A DNA stretch of 64,000 nucleotides, taken from NCBI RefSeq assembly GCF_015752045.1, contig NZ_JADOUS010000007.1, positions 180,110 to 244,109 of the forward strand, read 5' to 3'. Below the pieces are notes generated by a model. The model worked only from the letters and a program-made list of their open reading frames with translations. It did no database searches and was not told the DNA's origin. The stretch comes from Arthrobacter_D sp015752045. Its GTDB lineage: Bacteria; Actinomycetota; Actinomycetes; Actinomycetales; Micrococcaceae. Position numbers and translations under genes: made by a program. Positions 61,246-64,000 of the stretch are shown here, piece after piece; position 1 is the first letter of the stretch, and each line of letters opens with the position of its first letter.

Positions 61246-62294
61246 CCGATTTGAAACTGAGCCTCAGCGCTCCGCTCTCAGAGACGCTTGAGGAGTTGGA
61301 TAAGACACCCGAAGCAGCGAAGTATGTAGAAGTATCCCATGGGTCTATAGGCGTCGAAGGCGAGTCGATCCTGGAAATCGCTCGTCGTTCCGAGGATGCA
61401 AAAGAGATTCTTGTGCGTTGCTCAATGGCAGGCTTCTACGTATACCGCAAGACCGAAAAGGAAACACGGTTGGTCAAAGATCACGCTATTGGAGACTTGT
61501 GGCACCGTGTAAAGCAAGGGGATTTTTCCGTCAGCTCCGAAGGTTTGGTTTACTCGTACACTAGTCCATTGTGTTCCACGCCGATTCCAAAGCTGCTGGT
61601 TATCTTCTCCTCCATGAGTACCAGCATCTACAACAGCAGCATGATGCGCTACTTTGAGCAGAACTTCAAGTCGGCTCAAAAATACATTCCCCAGGACACA
61701 GGCGTCTTGCGTATAGCTGATATTGGAGGGGTAGTAGGAGCGTTTTATCTGAACACGCACAGGAATCCTAACAATACGTTGCGGATACAACGCTTACTCA
61801 GTGAAATCGCTATTGAGCACAACATTCCGAATTGCAACATTGTTCTCTACGGGGCCTCGAAGGGTGGTACAGCAGCTTTATTTCACGGCATCACCGGGGG
61901 GTATAAGTTTGTTTCAGTAGATCCGATCGTTTCAGATGAATACTATGTCGAAGCATACAGGGACTCCCACTTTACGTTGGGTGGGATCTTCAGAGAATCT
62001 AAAGATCAGGTTTTTGCACAGTTGATTTCGCATAAGTTGAGATATTCCGACACGAAATTCACTGGTGAAGCCGAAGGATCAGTCATCTTCTCGGAGAGGT
62101 CGCCGCAGCATTCGGCGATAATGAAAACATTGGTGAATCGCATCGGGCATCGATTAGCATTCTACAACTCGATCAATCCAGCAATAAATGATCATCCGGA
62201 TGTGAGCCCGATGACTCTACATTTAGCGACGATGTTGATGAATCAGTTTCTCCTGAATGAACGGCCTTACCCCGGTTTGAGGACGATAATCTGA
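61242..62294 (+). CDS. XcbB/CpsF-like capsular polysaccharide protein
   Basis: This 350-residue protein has an alpha/beta-hydrolase-like core with a nucleophile-elbow motif NIVLYGASKGGTAALFHG and a preceding strand KLLVIFSSM. A late His or Asp (NDHPDVSP) could complete a triad. The pattern resembles XcbB/CpsF capsule-associated and Asp2-type proteins, some of which are acyl-modifying enzymes; this is a tentative assignment. The GTG start overlaps the large fusion gene by 4 nt, so it belongs to the same transcript. Its composition is clearly lower in GC (about 47-50%) with many A/T-ending codons, unlike the housekeeping genes: a sign of recent transfer. Confidence 0.6.
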   Translation: MTDLKLSLSAPLSETLEELDKTPEAAKYVEVSHGSIGVEGESILEIARRSEDAKEILVRCSMAGFYVYRKTEKETRLVKDHAIGDLWHRVKQGDFSVSSEGLVYSYTSPLCSTPIPKLLVIFSSMSTSIYNSSMMRYFEQNFKSAQKYIPQDTGVLRIADIGGVVGAFYLNTHRNPNNTLRIQRLLSEIAIEHNIPNCNIVLYGASKGGTAALFHGITGGYKFVSVDPIVSDEYYVEAYRDSHFTLGGIFRESKDQVFAQLISHKLRYSDTKFTGEAEGSVIFSERSPQHSAIMKTLVNRIGHRLAFYNSINPAINDHPDVSPMTLHLATMLMNQFLLNERPYPGLRTII

Positions 62295-63467
62295 GCTAGC
62301 TTTGTTCCACCTCCGCACTCATTCAAGCGTGCAAAAGCCTGAACACTGCATCCGTGTAATTCCACCGTTTCTCACCCGGTACGTAGAATCGACAATTAGA
62401 GATGGCAGATCTCGTTTGTTTCTCCATGCCAGGCCACGGAAGGCGTTGGTAGGATACGAAGCGTAGTTGATGGGACTTGCCGGGCTTATGATCTGCGGGC
62501 TCCAGTGGGTACACCGTGGATGCTTGATTCCCGAGCGCTCGCTGATTGCGGCCAGCACTAGCTTGTCGGGTAAAAGGCATCTCACCAATTGGCGTGCTAC
62601 ACACAATATGTACGGCCCCCGCTGCTACCGCTGGCTTCGGTTGAAAGCGCTCTCGCTCGACCTGAGTTTGCGTGATGTTGCAAAGCAGCCATTAGCGACC
62701 GATGTACGGACGATCGATGTCGAGTTGACTGTTTCGCCAACGACCGGAGGCTGATTCCGGCATCAGGCTATGCAGTACGGTCTCGTTGAACTCAAGACCC
62801 TCCATAGCCTCCGTGGCATGCGACGGCCCTCTTCCGGGAGGCACTATGTGGTTCTCTAAAGCCCCGTTGCGGGAGCCGCTCCAGTTCCTCCCCTAGCAAT
62901 CCATCGTCGAAGTCACCACTCGTGAACTACTACGTACCTCCACGATTGTGCTCCTCCAGCACTTGTCGTTGAGACGAACCGAGAAGTTAATCCTGTCTGG
63001 GCAACGCCAACTTCGACATTGTTGCTTCGTCAACGCACACTACGCCCCTGAAGCAAAGCTCAGCGGGCTCTCCAGTAGGGGCGCAGTATTGGGGCAACTT
63101 TGTCGCAGTTCAAGGAGCCGGCCGGCGATAGAGTGCCATGATCGCGTCATGCCCGCTGGGGGCACATTCGTTTTGCGAGGTCTCATTATGCATACGCTCC
63201 ATAACGCCGTGCGGCCGTTCGAGCCTGTTCTTCTCCACGACGCATCGCCAGTGACCTCCACGTTGCGTGGTGGCGTGGCGACGTCGCAAGCCACGCCCGA
63301 AGCGGATGTGGAGACAGTGCGTTCCGCGACATCAATTTATTGCGGCTGCTGAAACCGTCCGTGGGGTGGCGGGACGTCGGACAGTGCTGCTCCTTCTCTC
63401 CCAGCTCCTGCTCGCCTCTTCGCGCCTCATCTGGCGTACCTCTGGAATACCTAGCCCTCGAGGAATC
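62295..63467 (+). other. about 1.2 kb without a supportable gene
   Basis: No frame on either strand gives a convincing protein. The longest open stretches (for example 62319-62606 on the minus strand and 62948-63352 on the plus strand) are Arg/Ser/Cys-rich, have no family motif and no ribosome-binding site. GC is intermediate, stops are frequent in all frames, and no clear terminal inverted repeats, tRNA or transposase motif was found. It looks like decayed coding DNA or a recombination scar between the lower-GC polymer genes and the higher-GC secreted-protein gene. Confidence 0.55.
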
Positions 63468-64000
63468 ATGAAAAGCCCCTTCTCAATCGGTACGGTCCTA
63501 ACGAGAGCTGCCCGCTTCGTGTCAGCGTTGCTCATTCTTATGCTCATCGCGGGCGCTCAGAGCGCCGCTGCAGCAACCGTGGTTTCGGCTCCCGCAGTCG
63601 TCCTGGCTTCTGACGCAGCTCCTTCCGGGCTCGCCTCGCCCTCTCAAGAACTCACGAGTGTGAAGTTGACGTGGAACGCCTGGAGCAATGCGCCGCGCTA
63701 CCGCATCCAGTTCTCCACCAAGGCCGACATGTCCGGGTCCCTTTACTACCGGTACGGCACGACTAGCGCCACCATCACCGGACTGACGAAGGACACTACG
63801 TACTATTTCCGTGTCAGAGCGCTCGACTCCGACAACTCGACTGCGCTTAGCCCGTACTCGGCCATTATCAAGGTGGGCACCAAGACCGATTCGCCGGCAC
63901 CGACGGGCCTGAAGTTCACCGAGCAGAGCGAATTCGGGATCAAACTCGCCTGGAACGCCTGGAACAATGCACCGCGCTACCGCATCCAGTTCTCCACCAA
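63468..64000 (+). CDS. secreted fibronectin type III repeat protein, 5' part
   Basis: Open to the window edge (177 codons seen). ATG 63468 follows GAGGAATC. A signal peptide (RFVSALLILMLIAGAQSAAA) is followed by tandem fibronectin-III-like modules: ELTSVKLTWNAWSNAPRYRI, then TTSATITGLTKDTTYYFRVR, then SPYSAIIKVGT, and a second module starting TGLKFTEQSEFGIKLAWNAW. The two module cores are 48/50 identical at DNA level, spaced 93 codons apart. The enzymatic or binding domain expected further downstream is outside the window; similar actinobacterial proteins carry phosphoesterase, hydrolase or adhesin domains after such repeats. Confidence 0.8.
   Translation, partial: MKSPFSIGTVLTRAARFVSALLILMLIAGAQSAAAATVVSAPAVVLASDAAPSGLASPSQELTSVKLTWNAWSNAPRYRIQFSTKADMSGSLYYRYGTTSATITGLTKDTTYYFRVRALDSDNSTALSPYSAIIKVGTKTDSPAPTGLKFTEQSEFGIKLAWNAWNNAPRYRIQFST
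63672..64000 (+). repeat. nearly identical fibronectin-III module cores
   Basis: Bases 63672-63721 and 63951-64000 match at 48 of 50 positions and encode WNAW(S/N)NAPRYRIQFSTK. The spacing of 279 nt equals 93 codons, the size of one fibronectin-III module, so this is an in-frame module duplication that continues beyond the window. Confidence 0.8.

Noticed and set aside
62319..62606. 95-codon minus-strand frame as a small gene
   Set aside because: Cys/Arg/Ser-rich composition, no ribosome-binding site, an equally long frame overlaps in another phase, and no recognisable family.
62948..63352. 134-codon plus-strand frame as a remnant transposase
   Set aside because: No DDE, HTH or other transposase motif and no inverted repeats were visible; treated as non-coding or decayed.

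Overview
The window is about 70% GC over most of its length. Gene content and order point to an actinobacterium of the family Micrococcaceae (Arthrobacter sensu lato or a close relative). The reasons are the order rpsP-khpA-rimM-trmD-rplS-lepB-rnhB-DUF2469-yraN-yifB-dprA, the actinobacterial markers DUF3145 and DUF2469, a membrane-anchored FtsY, a c-di-AMP riboswitch ahead of an NlpC/P60 gene, and an OleB-OleC fusion of the kind known from Micrococcus. The genus is an inference; no rRNA gene is present.

Bases 1-16.4 kb are almost entirely on the minus strand. The segment opens with the end of fabF, a perfect 23-bp hairpin terminator and DUF3145. It continues with xerC, an Ogt-like protein that lacks its catalytic cysteine, the dprA-yifB-yraN operon, a frameshifted small acidic-protein gene, DUF2469-rnhB-lepB-lepB-rplS, trmD-rimM-khpA-rpsP, a VOC dioxygenase-like gene, two hydrolases and ffh. 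Bases 16.4-27.5 kb hold zwf, an arsR-SRPBCC pair flanked by two copies of a 69-bp palindromic element, glnK-amtB, ftsY, an MFS transporter and smc.

Bases 27.5-33.7 kb carry a complete head-to-head olefin pathway (oleA, fused oleBC, oleD) and a riboswitch-controlled LysM-NlpC/P60 hydrolase. Both sit between smc and mutM, genes that are usually adjacent in actinobacteria. Bases 33.7-49.6 kb hold mutM-rnc-rpmF-yceD, coaD, rsmD, recG, a DAK2 gene and thiL. This housekeeping block is interrupted by an aminotransferase/SpeE-like pair, a YcnI copper-protein locus and a complete molybdate ABC operon with its own HTH-TOBE gene.

From 49.7 kb the character changes to a cell-surface polymer locus, all on the plus strand: wecB (UDP-GlcNAc 2-epimerase), a Tat-exported lipoprotein phosphoesterase, a LicC-like cytidylyltransferase, two very large CDP-glycerol glycerophosphotransferase-type proteins and an XcbB/CpsF-like protein. 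One of the large proteins has a GT2-like N-terminus (1239 aa); the other is a TPR / glycerophosphotransferase / GT4 three-part fusion (1268 aa). GC content falls steadily from about 57 kb. The cluster is followed by about 1.2 kb without a supportable gene, then by the start of a secreted fibronectin-III repeat protein that runs off the window. The genes look able to make a teichoic-acid-like phosphodiester glycopolymer, and this is the least ordinary part of the window.
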